5,379 nt of DNA from Verrucomicrobiales bacterium (GCA_003527555.1 DPWT01000136.1:1-5379), one strand, 5' to 3'; positions 1 to 5,333 are shown, counted from the stretch's first letter. The notes: generated by a model from the sequence alone, not told the origin. Made by a program: numbers and translations.

Positions 1-96
1 ACTGTAATGTCTGACAACGAAGCTACAGGAAATAACACCGGAGGGAGTGCCTATTTCCGGATTCACTATACCCAATGGCAAAGCTACCCAAGGTAG
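1..96 (+). pseudogene. possible upstream fragment of the large gene, in another frame
   Basis: Frame 1 is open from the window edge to a TAG at 94-96. Before base 46 it reads VMSDNEATGNNTGGS, a Gly/Asn/Ser-rich linker of the kind that often precedes the conserved C-terminal block of large verrucomicrobial cassette proteins. The frame of the following gene (frame 2) has a TAA at 5-7, so it cannot extend out of the window. Skipping one base near 46-49 would join GGS to PISGF and restore one reading frame. I infer that bases 1 to about 46 belong to the same gene as 47-706 and that the two are separated by a one-base shift, either a real mutation or a sequence error. The fragment is short, so this stays tentative. 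Confidence 0.35.
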
Positions 97-706
97 CACT
101 ACTGACCCATCATCTCCCGATCAGTGGGCTGGTTGGCGTGAACTGAGCGATACGGAAATCGAGGAACTCGCCGAGGCCATGGTCAAGCAAATCAAGCTAC
201 GTGGGCCCTTTTTATCGCTCTCGGAATTTGTCAACCGTAGGCTCGATTCCGGCGAAAAAGAGCTATCTGTCAAAGGAGCGCTTCAGGCCGCACTTGATGA
301 TGATAACGTGTCCATCAATGCAGGCTTTCGCTCTGCTAGCCGGAAATTTAAAAATGCTGAAATCAGTAAAATGAACCCCAAGTTCCCTGAAGCCCTTGAT
401 GGACCCATCGCATACGGATCTGCCGCTTACGTTGACCAGGCGGATGTATTGCGTAACTTCGCAGGGCAGCTAACTCCGCGTGGTGACACCTTCGTGATCC
501 GCACCTACGGAGACTCACTTGATGGGAAAGGAAATGTCGAAGCACGGGCCTGGTGCGAAGCCGTCGTTCAGCGAGTTCCTGATTACCTTGACCTGAAGGA
601 CGACTCTCATATAAAACAAACCGAACTCACATCGAATGCCAACAAGACCTTTGGCCGCCAACTGCGCATCGTGAGTTTCCGCTGGCTGAACGACTCTGAA
701 ATTTAA
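47..706 (+). CDS. C-terminal part of a Verru_Chthon cassette protein A-like large protein
   Basis: The 219-residue frame begins at a GTG. The only purine-rich stretch before it (GGAGGG, 40-45) lies one base from the GTG, too close to act as a ribosome binding site, and there is no signal peptide or other N-terminal feature. Recognisable blocks are WAGWRELSDTEIEELAE (about 27-43), RGPFLSLSEFVNRRL (52-66), KGALQAALDD (76-85), GDTFVIRTYGDSLDGKG (146-162), ARAWCEAVVQRVPDYLD (166-182) and a terminal NKTFGRQLRIVSFRWLNDSEI-like end (199-219). From memory these match the C-terminal region of proteins of about 1000 residues or more in Verrucomicrobia, often placed with pilin-like Verru_Chthon cassette genes and inferred to act at the cell envelope. 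The FLSLSEF segment also recalls the helical region of GspK-type minor pseudopilins. The stop is 26 bp from the next start, suggesting one transcript. It is probably a frame-shifted gene remnant or a sequence error rather than a complete small protein. The family assignment is moderately sure. Confidence 0.6.
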   Translation: MPISGFTIPNGKATQGSTTDPSSPDQWAGWRELSDTEIEELAEAMVKQIKLRGPFLSLSEFVNRRLDSGEKELSVKGALQAALDDDNVSINAGFRSASRKFKNAEISKMNPKFPEALDGPIAYGSAAYVDQADVLRNFAGQLTPRGDTFVIRTYGDSLDGKGNVEARAWCEAVVQRVPDYLDLKDDSHIKQTELTSNANKTFGRQLRIVSFRWLNDSEI

Positions 707-732
707 CCTCTCCCTAATCAAGAAACATCTGT

Positions 733-1449
733 ATGCACAATACTATATGCGTAAACTGGAGACGCCCCATCTACAGCTGTATTCTGCTACTAGTAGTAGG
801 CTTCTCCCTGTTGCCTTGCAGTGCTCAAGTAGGTGCAAAAGTCTCTTTGAAATTTGTCTGCTTTCCTAGAGCAAGCGATGCCGAGCCTCTGCAATTGTTG
901 ACCGGAGAGGCTAAGGCCATTGAGATTGAAGCACCATCGAACGAGATTTCCAAACCTCACATGGTGCAAGCACGGAGCACCTGGGTGATCGGGAAAATGA
1001 TCACGGGAGATGATGGAAAACCCAAATTTGAAGTCTATGGAAAAACCAAGGCTCTTGCATCATCGAAGCAACTGCTTGTGCTGCTACGCAAGGGGGCTAC
1101 CAACGCTGATGGCTTTGAAATCATCGCATTGGATAGCCGAAAAATCAGTTTTGGTGGTGAGAAGTTTCTTTTTTTAAACACCGCCAAAGTGGCGATCGCA
1201 GGGAAAATCGGTAAACAATCAGTTGCGCTGAAACCAGGTGCACACAGTATCATCAAACCCAAACCAGACCGAGGAGTGCGCAAAAACCTCTGCCACGTAT
1301 CATTTGCTTATAGCGTGAAAAAAGAGTGGAAAATATTCTCGAGCACCACTTGGCCCGTGCACAAAAATGCACGTGCTCTCGTATTTTTCTACCAAGACCC
1401 GACCACGAAACGCCTGCGGCTCCACGCGATCCGCGATTTCATGAACTAA
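733..1449 (+). CDS. exported protein of unknown function
   Basis: This 238-residue protein starts at an ATG preceded by AAGAAAC but no real Shine-Dalgarno sequence. Residues 1-32 look like a signal peptide: basic RR at 10-11, a hydrophobic core CILLLVVGFSLL (16-27), and a likely cut after CSA (29-31). Cys29 follows a proline, so it is a poor lipobox and a lipoprotein is unlikely. The mature part is rich in short hydrophobic strands and in Lys/Arg. It contains KQLLVLLRKG (112-121), GGEKFLFLNT (141-150) and SSTTWPVH (203-210), and ends with LVFFYQDPTTKRLRLHAIRDF (216-236). The FLFLN and TTWPV...LVFFY pattern recalls unnamed secreted families that follow large cassette proteins in Verrucomicrobia; this is from memory. 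It shows no catalytic motif. The 26-bp gap to the preceding gene supports an operon and a shared role in the envelope, but no function can be given. Confidence 0.8.
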   Translation: MHNTICVNWRRPIYSCILLLVVGFSLLPCSAQVGAKVSLKFVCFPRASDAEPLQLLTGEAKAIEIEAPSNEISKPHMVQARSTWVIGKMITGDDGKPKFEVYGKTKALASSKQLLVLLRKGATNADGFEIIALDSRKISFGGEKFLFLNTAKVAIAGKIGKQSVALKPGAHSIIKPKPDRGVRKNLCHVSFAYSVKKEWKIFSSTTWPVHKNARALVFFYQDPTTKRLRLHAIRDFMN

Positions 1450-1518
1450 TGTGAACCTTTTTTTGCGCTCTCCTTGCAAGACTACCGCTCATTCGTCGCT
1501 CTCTAAAATTTACTAACC

Positions 1519-3360
1519 ATGATAAGAAGATTCACTCGCATCAAAATTCTCGCCACTATCGCTGGCCTGGCTTTCACTACGGCTTCGGCTGAGGAAGGGC
1601 TCGTATCTCAGCACGGCATTCTACTTTTGACGGCGAACGGAGGCATCAATCCTGCAACAGGCTTCGAATGGGAGTATGGGGATGAGTATCGTCTCGTCTT
1701 TGCAACCAGCATGGGAATAAACGCAACTTCGGCGAATATCGCCGATTATAACGCCTTTGTGCAAAATGCTGCCAACGCCAGCACGTTTCGCGGTGGCGCA
1801 CTTGGTAATATCACTTGGAAAGCATTGGTTTCAACGCCGACCGTGGCTGCCAATGTCAACACCGGAACTTTTGGTGTTGGGGGCGAAAGTTTTTGGCTCG
1901 TGAACGGCATCACCGTAGTAGCCGATAACTACGGCGACTTGTATGGTTCTGGCACCCATAGCAATGCCATCAACATGTCTGAGAAGGGCGGGTCTCCTTT
2001 AAACAATGGCTCTTACTCAAGCCTTTGGACGGGATCCGATGGCAATGGGAACAAAAAAACTGGCTTCGAACTAGGCGCCGCGGGCGGCACTTCGAAGGGA
2101 GGCCTCTGGGGTTTCACGTCAGGTGCACACTGGATTGACAGGTTTAATCTATCCCAGACGACAGCAGGAAACAGCGGGGATGGCAAACTAGCCATCTACG
2201 CGGTCTCAGAGGTTCTGACTATCACCGACGGTGCTTCGAATCCCTCCCTAGATCCATCTTCGATCGTAGACGACAGGGACGGTGATCCGGTCGGAATCAG
2301 CTCCCTGGTAAATTACACGGTTACTTTTAGCAAGGACATGGACGACACCACTGTAACCGCAGCAGATTTCGGTAACGCTGGAACCTCGGGATTCAGCATC
2401 GGCACCGTCGCAGAGATCGGGCCCGGCGTCTTCTCCGTGCCAGTCACTCCGACCAGCGCAGGCACCTTGCGACTCAGGGTCAATGCTTCAGCAGAATTGG
2501 ACGATGAGGAGGGCAATTCACTGGATACAACCACCGCTATCGCCGACAATACGACGATCATCGTCGACAATACAGCACCGACCTTGGCATCCACCGACAT
2601 CGTCGATGATCAAGATGGCGGCCCGGTCGATGCAGACACACTCGTGACCTACGCGGTGACCTTCAACGAGGCCATGGACGAATCTACGGTGACCGCTGCG
2701 GACTTCGATAATGCCGGCACTGCGCCCGTCACCATCGCCATCGGCACGATTGATGAGTCAGATCCCAATGCCCCAGATCCTATACCCGGTGTCTTCTATG
2801 TGGAGGTGACACCGACCGGCGGCGGCACCCTACAGCTAAGTATCAAACAAGACGCCGTCCTGAAGGATGTTGCTGGTAACAGCCTGAATACCACATCCGC
2901 GATCCTCGACAACACAACCATCACTGTGAACGGAACTGTATCAAACCCTTATGACACTTGGTCTGAAGGTGAAACCTTCGCTGATGATACCAACGAAGAC
3001 GGTATAAGTAATGGCATGGCTTGGGCTCTGGGTGCGGCAACCGTGAATACAGTGGCTGCGGATCTCCTGCCGACCTATGATTACACAACCGATCCCGCTT
3101 ACGTGATTTGCACCTTCCGCCGCGCTGACGAAGCCAACGACCACTCGGACACCACGATGGTCGTGCAATACGGAACAACTCTGAGCGCTGCTGGCTGGAC
3201 AACTGCCGAGCATGACGGCAATAACGTCATCATCACCGTGACCGATAACCACTATTCCACAACTCCCGGAATCGACAGGGTGGTGGTGAAACTGAAGCGC
3301 TCAACCTTGGGGGCTAGCGGCACACTCTTCGCCCGCCTCCGTGTGGAACAAGCACCGTAA
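1519..3360 (+). CDS. exported modular protein: paralogous N-domain, two Ig-like repeats, beta-rich C-domain
   Basis: This 613-residue protein has a signal peptide (RRFTRIK then LATIAGLAF, cut probably after ASA at 22-24). Residues 25-236 form a domain with LTANGGINPATGF, IADYNAFVQNAANAS, GVGGESFWLVNG, LWTGSDGNGN, FTSGAHWIDRF and IYAVSEVLT. The same domain makes up the minus-strand protein at 4469-5242. Next come two tandem bacterial Ig-like repeats (about 242-350 and 353-472), each opening with an acidic IVDD.DG.PV segment, then VTF...MD..TVTAADF and PGVF.V.VTPT..GTL. The end (476-613) has YDTWSEGETFADDTNEDGISN, a TDGDG-like acidic segment, then a beta-rich part ending LFARLRV, which recalls C-terminal domains of planctomycete and verrucomicrobial exported proteins. 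There is no PEP-CTERM tail or other membrane anchor. It contains a single cysteine (531). It is probably a surface or extracellular binding or structural protein; the ligand is unknown. The start at 1519 gives a complete signal peptide but lacks a clear ribosome binding site. Confidence 0.85.
   Translation: MIRRFTRIKILATIAGLAFTTASAEEGLVSQHGILLLTANGGINPATGFEWEYGDEYRLVFATSMGINATSANIADYNAFVQNAANASTFRGGALGNITWKALVSTPTVAANVNTGTFGVGGESFWLVNGITVVADNYGDLYGSGTHSNAINMSEKGGSPLNNGSYSSLWTGSDGNGNKKTGFELGAAGGTSKGGLWGFTSGAHWIDRFNLSQTTAGNSGDGKLAIYAVSEVLTITDGASNPSLDPSSIVDDRDGDPVGISSLVNYTVTFSKDMDDTTVTAADFGNAGTSGFSIGTVAEIGPGVFSVPVTPTSAGTLRLRVNASAELDDEEGNSLDTTTAIADNTTIIVDNTAPTLASTDIVDDQDGGPVDADTLVTYAVTFNEAMDESTVTAADFDNAGTAPVTIAIGTIDESDPNAPDPIPGVFYVEVTPTGGGTLQLSIKQDAVLKDVAGNSLNTTSAILDNTTITVNGTVSNPYDTWSEGETFADDTNEDGISNGMAWALGAATVNTVAADLLPTYDYTTDPAYVICTFRRADEANDHSDTTMVVQYGTTLSAAGWTTAEHDGNNVIITVTDNHYSTTPGIDRVVVKLKRSTLGASGTLFARLRVEQAP
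2242..2934 (+). repeat. two tandem Ig-like repeats inside the 613-residue protein
   Basis: Repeat 1 covers about 2242-2568 (residues 242-350) and repeat 2 about 2575-2934 (residues 353-472). They share IVDD[RQ]DG[DG]PV, YTVTFSKDMDDTTVTAADF against YAVTFNEAMDESTVTAADF, IGT then a PGVF segment, VTPT..GTL.L, and a closing GNSL.TT.AI.DNTTI. Repeat 2 carries an extra acidic proline-rich insert, DESDPNAPDPI (412-422). The protein match is stronger than the DNA match, so the duplication is old. The acidic residues could bind calcium, as in other Ig-like surface repeats; this is inference. Confidence 0.8.
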
Positions 3361-3381
3361 AAAAGCCCCCACCACGAATAT

Positions 3382-3406
3382 GGTAGGCAAGGCGGATTGC
3401 CGCAAT
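3382..3406 (+). repeat. degenerate REP copy
   Basis: GGTAG (3382-3386) is followed, after an extra GCAA-like insertion, by GGCGGATTG (3391-3399), a CCG loop and a truncated CAATTC arm. The 3' arm has lost its GCC end. It begins 21 bases after the stop codon of the 613-residue protein, so it lies in that gene's 3' untranslated region. Confidence 0.55.
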
Positions 3407-3413
3407 TCATTAT

Positions 3414-3443
3414 GGCAAGGCAGATTGGCCTCAGGATATTTAC
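3414..3443 (+). repeat. half REP with conserved flank (left copy)
   Basis: GGCAAGGCAGATTGGCCTC resembles the 5' half of the REP (GGTAGGGCGGATTGGCCTC) with changes in the GTAG and one in the stem, and no 3' arm. By eye it matches 4104-4133 on the right side at 26 of 30 positions, including the shared tail GGATA.TTAC. The right composite therefore repeats this flank as well as the REP pair. Confidence 0.6.
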
Positions 3444-3470
3444 GGTAGGGCGGATTGGCCTCAATCCGCC
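3444..3470 (+). repeat. intact REP hairpin L1
   Basis: GGTAG (3444-3448) lies directly before a perfect 9-bp stem, GGCGGATTG at 3449-3457 and its complement at 3462-3470, with a GCCT loop. GTAG at the foot of a hairpin is the established recognition layout of RAYT enzymes. Confidence 0.85.
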
Positions 3471-3574
3471 GCCGCGATGGGTGATGTCAATTGGGGGAAA
3501 CCGCTAACGCGTGGTTTGGACGTGATCTGGCGGCGGGGGCAGGTTTGAGTGAGTATCATCGTTCGGTCTATCCC

Positions 3575-3600
3575 GGCGGATTGAGCCAATCCGCCCTACC
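3575..3600 (-). repeat. intact inverted REP hairpin L2
   Basis: A perfect 9-bp stem (3575-3583 with 3587-3595) has a 3-nt AGC loop, one base shorter than the other three intact copies. CTACC at 3596-3600 is GGTAG on the minus strand, so this copy points opposite to L1. Confidence 0.85.
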
Positions 3601-3605
3601 AAAAC

Positions 3606-3619
3606 AAATCCGCCCTACC
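3606..3619 (-). repeat. half REP on the minus strand
   Basis: AAATCCGCCCTACC is the GGTAG plus 5' stem arm of the REP read on the minus strand, without the second arm. It lies 10 bases from the intact copy L2 and 45 bases before the transposase start. Confidence 0.65.
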
Positions 3620-3664
3620 AACATACTCGACACATCAGTGCGCATCGGTTAGATATATAATCTG

Positions 3665-4108
3665 ATGAAACCTGTTCGTAAAAAACTCTCTCATGATACA
3701 CCATTTTGGGTGACAGGCGTATTCCCGGAATGCTTTTTTATCACCGTGTGTTGTCGGCCCCGGGGTAAGAACCAGCTAGCAACACATTCTACTTGGAATG
3801 GAATTTGGGAAACGGTTGAGAATAGAAACGACCGTGGTATCTGGCACTGCCGCCTACTCCTGGCCATGCCAGATCACTTGCATGCACTGATTCTCTTTGA
3901 AGGTGAAAAACGAATGGTCGACGTGATGAAGGATTGGAAACGCTGGACGGCTAGAACACTTAAAATCGATTGGCAGGATGGTTTTTTTGATCACCGCTTA
4001 CGAAACCAGGATTCTGCCATGCAGAAGCGAGACTATATTTTGCAAAACCCCGTGAGAGCTGAGCTGGCTGCCACACCAGAAGGATGGCCATACTGGGCAC
4101 ACTGGTAG
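3665..4108 (+). CDS. REP-associated tyrosine transposase (RAYT, IS200-like HUH/Y1 family)
   Basis: This 147-residue protein carries the features of the Y1_Tnp superfamily. The HUH-type motif is MPDHLHALI, with metal-binding His71 and His73. The catalytic tyrosine is Tyr124 in KRDYILQNPVRAEL, the usual RAYT signature. FFDHRLR (107-113) and a closing EGWPYW (139-144) are also typical. An N-terminal strand FFITVCCRPRG (24-34) fits the first beta strand of the fold. By family knowledge, such enzymes nick and join single-stranded DNA next to REP hairpins at GTAG; all key residues seem present, so it may be active. It is somewhat shorter than many RAYTs. There is no Shine-Dalgarno sequence before the ATG, which suggests weak expression. 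A TATAAT at 3656-3661 is too close to the start to drive it. The stop codon is part of a REP motif (4104-4108). Assignment to the family is firm; activity and substrate are inferred from the flanking repeats. Confidence 0.93.
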   Translation: MKPVRKKLSHDTPFWVTGVFPECFFITVCCRPRGKNQLATHSTWNGIWETVENRNDRGIWHCRLLLAMPDHLHALILFEGEKRMVDVMKDWKRWTARTLKIDWQDGFFDHRLRNQDSAMQKRDYILQNPVRAELAATPEGWPYWAHW

Positions 4109-4133
4109 GGCAGATTGGCCTCTGGATAATTAC
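4104..4133 (+). repeat. half REP overlapping the transposase stop (right copy)
   Basis: GGTAG (4104-4108) followed by GGCAGATTGGCCTC is the 5' half of the REP with one stem change and no 3' arm. The TGG codon and TAG stop of the transposase supply this GGTAG. The following GGATAATTAC matches the left flank at 3434-3443 apart from one base. Confidence 0.65.
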
Positions 4134-4160
4134 GGTAGGGCGGATTGGCCACGTCTTTAT
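4134..4160 (+). repeat. extra 27-bp half REP, present only in the right copy
   Basis: GGTAG (4134-4138) and GGCGGATTGGCC (4139-4150) match the REP exactly, then ACGTCTTTAT replaces the second arm. Immediately afterwards a full REP starts. The left composite lacks this segment, so it was gained on the right or lost on the left. Confidence 0.7.
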
Positions 4161-4187
4161 GGTAGGGCGGATTGGCCTCAATCCGCC
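4161..4187 (+). repeat. intact REP hairpin R1
   Basis: GGTAG (4161-4165) precedes a perfect 9-bp stem (4166-4174 with 4179-4187) with a GCCT loop. It is identical over 27 bases to L1 at 3444-3470. Confidence 0.85.
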
Positions 4188-4289
4188 GCGTGAGTTGATG
4201 TCATTTGAGGAAAAACCGCTAACGCAAAAATGGACGTGGTTTTGGCGGCGGGCTTTGGTTTGAGTGAGGATCACGATTCGGTCTATCCC

Positions 4290-4316
4290 GGCGGATTGAG
4301 GCCAATCCGCCCTACC
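4290..4316 (-). repeat. intact inverted REP hairpin R2
   Basis: A perfect 9-bp stem (4290-4298 with 4303-4311) has an AGGC loop, which is GCCT on the minus strand. CTACC (4312-4316) gives GGTAG on the minus strand. It is the exact reverse complement of R1. Confidence 0.85.
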
Positions 4317-4403
4317 AAAACGCATACCCCTGGTTTTTCATCAAGGTCCCGTTTTTTTTATGATACCAATTTCTCTGGTTCTGAAATCCGGACATTCTTG
4401 CGC
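4317..4403. other. unassigned intergenic stretch
   Basis: It separates the REP island from the terminator of the PEP-CTERM gene. It contains a run of eight T (4352-4359), but no stem precedes it, so I do not call a terminator for the transposase. I see no gene here. Confidence 0.5.
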
Positions 4404-4436
4404 AAAAAAACCACTCCCCGTTACTGGAGAGTGGTT
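4404..4436 (-). terminator. intrinsic terminator of the PEP-CTERM gene
   Basis: On the minus strand, AACCACTC (4429-4436) and GAGTGGTT (4409-4416) form an 8-bp stem around a 12-nt loop, and two inner C-G pairs can extend it past a bulged A. The second arm runs directly into seven more T (plus-strand A run 4404-4410). It lies 32 bases after the stop codon of the minus-strand gene. Confidence 0.85.
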
Positions 4437-4460
4437 GAGATTGTGTCTGATGTTTCAGAA

Positions 4461-4480
4461 CGTCGCAATTACTTGCGACG
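4461..4480 (-). promoter_or_regulatory. hairpin spanning the stop codon of the PEP-CTERM gene
   Basis: Read on the minus strand, CGTCGCAA (4473-4480) and TTGCGACG (4461-4468) form a perfect 8-bp stem with a GTAA loop, which in RNA is a GNRA-type tetraloop. The UAA stop is inside that loop, and the stem arm encodes the last Arg-Arg codons and the start of the Lys codon. No T run follows, so it is not a terminator. It might stabilise the 3' end of the message or affect termination of translation; that role is inference. Confidence 0.6.
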
Positions 4481-5242
4481 GCGAAGAATCAGGGCAAGTC
4501 CGCCGAGGCCGAGAAGGGCAGTGGTGCTGGGCTCGGGGACAACGGTCAGAACTTCTGAAACACCATAGATACCTTTTTCGTCTGTGAGGTCAACTTGGAA
4601 ACGATCAATCCAGTGACGACCCGATGTGAAGTTCCACAGACCAGTGTGAGCCTTTGGTATACCATCACCCGGGTCAACAGTATTACCAAGGAATCCAGGA
4701 TTACCTCCACCTGCGTTGGTCTTGATATTCCCAGCTCCATCTGATCCTGTCCAAACGGAAGTGAAGTCACCACCGTCGAAAGGCGTTCCACCTGTCTCGG
4801 AAACGTTGATCACGTTGCTATGCGTGACTGAACCGTAAAGGTCCGCATAGTCATCGGCAACAAGAGATGTGCCATTCAAGAGCCAGAAGCTCTCGCCGCC
4901 GACGCCGGCTGTTCCGGTATTGGCATTTGCTGCTACGGTTTCTGTGGAAGCCAATGCTTTCCATGTAACGCTACTAAGTCCCAGTCCGCTAGCATTGGCA
5001 GCATTCTGGATGAATGTGTTGTAATCCGCGATGTCTGAGGATGTCGCGTCTCGTCCTGTGCTACTCGCGAAGATGAAGCGATATGTGTCACCGGCTTCCC
5101 ATGCGAATCCCGTCGCAGGGTTGATTCCGCCATTAGCGGTGAGGTCAAGGATGCCGAGTTGGCTAGTCAGCGCGGCGCTAGCCGGACCAGCCACAAATGC
5201 TGCGACAGCCACTAATAGTGTTAGTTTTTTCGTAGTATTCAT
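4469..5242 (-). CDS. PEP-CTERM sorting domain protein
   Basis: This 257-residue protein has a signal peptide (MNTTKKLTLLVAVAAFVAG, cut probably after ASA at 21-23) and a C-terminal sorting tail: VPEPST (235-240), a hydrophobic stretch TALLGLGGLALIL (241-253) and RRRK at the end. By family knowledge such tails are handled by exosortase, which moves the protein across the inner membrane toward the surface or extracellular matrix. The mature part (24-234) is one domain with LTANGGINPATGF, IADYNTFIQNAANAS, GVGGESFWLLNG, VWTGSDGAGN, FTSGRHWIDRF and IYGVSEVLT. By eye about two thirds of aligned residues match residues 25-236 of the 613-residue protein. It has no cysteine. The YRFIFASSTGRDATSSDIADYNTF segment recalls domains of other PEP-CTERM proteins in planctomycetes and cyanobacteria. 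The function of the domain is unknown. The gene stands alone, with its own terminator; no Shine-Dalgarno sequence precedes the ATG. Confidence 0.92.
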   Translation of the reverse strand: MNTTKKLTLLVAVAAFVAGPASAALTSQLGILDLTANGGINPATGFAWEAGDTYRFIFASSTGRDATSSDIADYNTFIQNAANASGLGLSSVTWKALASTETVAANANTGTAGVGGESFWLLNGTSLVADDYADLYGSVTHSNVINVSETGGTPFDGGDFTSVWTGSDGAGNIKTNAGGGNPGFLGNTVDPGDGIPKAHTGLWNFTSGRHWIDRFQVDLTDEKGIYGVSEVLTVVPEPSTTALLGLGGLALILRRRK

Positions 5243-5333
5243 ATTTCTGTTGGGTTTTGTTGTCCGCTACATCCATCCCGTACAAGCTGTGGGTGCAATT
5301 GAATTTGAGGAGGATAGAACGATTTGAGGCTTC

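Larger units (their letters stand above)
3444..3600. repeat. left composite REP-spacer-inverted REP unit
   Basis: This 157-bp unit starts with an intact plus REP (3444-3470) and ends with an intact minus REP (3575-3600) around a 104-bp spacer. Its outer ends are inverted repeats of one another except for one missing base in the right loop. The second copy is at 4161-4316. Spacer blocks shared with that copy are TGATGTCA (3482-3489), CCGCTAACGC (3501-3510), TGGACGTG (3517-3524), TGGCGGCGGG (3528-3537), GGTTTGAGTGAG (3542-3553) and TTCGGTCTATCCC (3562-3574). No convincing reading frame is present in it. Confidence 0.75.
3382..4316. mobile_element. REP/RAYT island (transposase flanked by repeated REP pairs)
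   Basis: A REP-associated tyrosine transposase gene is bracketed by two copies of the same composite repeat. Bases 3414-3600 and 4104-4316 align along their length, the right copy having one extra 27-bp segment (4134-4160). Each side contains a plus-oriented GTAG hairpin, a conserved spacer and a minus-oriented GTAG hairpin, with broken half-copies around them. This is the arrangement called a REPtron or BIME in proteobacteria, in which the RAYT recognises GTAG beside a short hairpin. There are no terminal inverted repeats or target duplications of a classical insertion sequence. The island sits between the 3' ends of two convergent genes, so it disrupts no reading frame. Confidence 0.8.
4161..4316. 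repeat. right composite REP-spacer-inverted REP unit
   Basis: This 156-bp unit is the second copy of 3444-3600. Its first 28 and last 28 bases (4161-4188 and 4289-4316) are perfect inverted repeats. The 102-bp spacer keeps the same blocks in the same order: TGATGTCA (4196-4203), CCGCTAACGC (4216-4225), TGGACGTG (4231-4238), TGGCGGCGGG (4243-4252), GGTTTGAGTGAG (4257-4268) and TTCGGTCTATCCC (4277-4289). The parts between the blocks have diverged. It occupies most of the gene-free stretch after the transposase. Confidence 0.75.

Noticed and set aside
1356..1374. Small inverted repeat CGTGCA...TGCACG
   Set aside because: It lies inside the coding region of the 238-residue protein, has no T run, and a 6-bp stem is expected by chance.
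1504..1509. TAAAAT before the 613-residue gene as a -10 box
   Set aside because: No -35-like hexamer lies 16-18 bases upstream, and the start would fall a few bases from the ATG.
3309..3370. GGGGGCT and AGCCCCC as a terminator after the 613-residue protein
   Set aside because: The arms are about 50 bases apart, one is inside the gene, and no T run follows the second arm.
3656..3661. Perfect TATAAT just before the transposase ATG
   Set aside because: It ends three bases before the start codon, so a transcript from it would begin inside the gene, and no -35 box lies at a suitable distance.
3382..4316. CRISPR array
   Set aside because: The repeats are palindromic, in both orientations, irregularly spaced and partly broken, and no cas gene is present; they fit REP elements.
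3960..4325. Minus-strand reading frame of 121 codons opposite the transposase end
   Set aside because: It is antisense to the conserved RAYT C-terminus and translated REP repeats, with no recognisable protein features.
4230..4587. Two overlapping plus-strand reading frames over the right REP unit and the terminator
   Set aside because: They run through REP repeats, a terminator and the antisense of the PEP-CTERM tail; peptides such as GGLRPIRPT are just translated REP sequence.
5308..5326. Strong AGGAGGA on the plus strand followed ten bases later by TTG, open to the window end
   Set aside because: The resulting peptide passes through the A7G7 tract and has only about 18 codons in the window; it more likely is a chance match upstream of the divergent gene.
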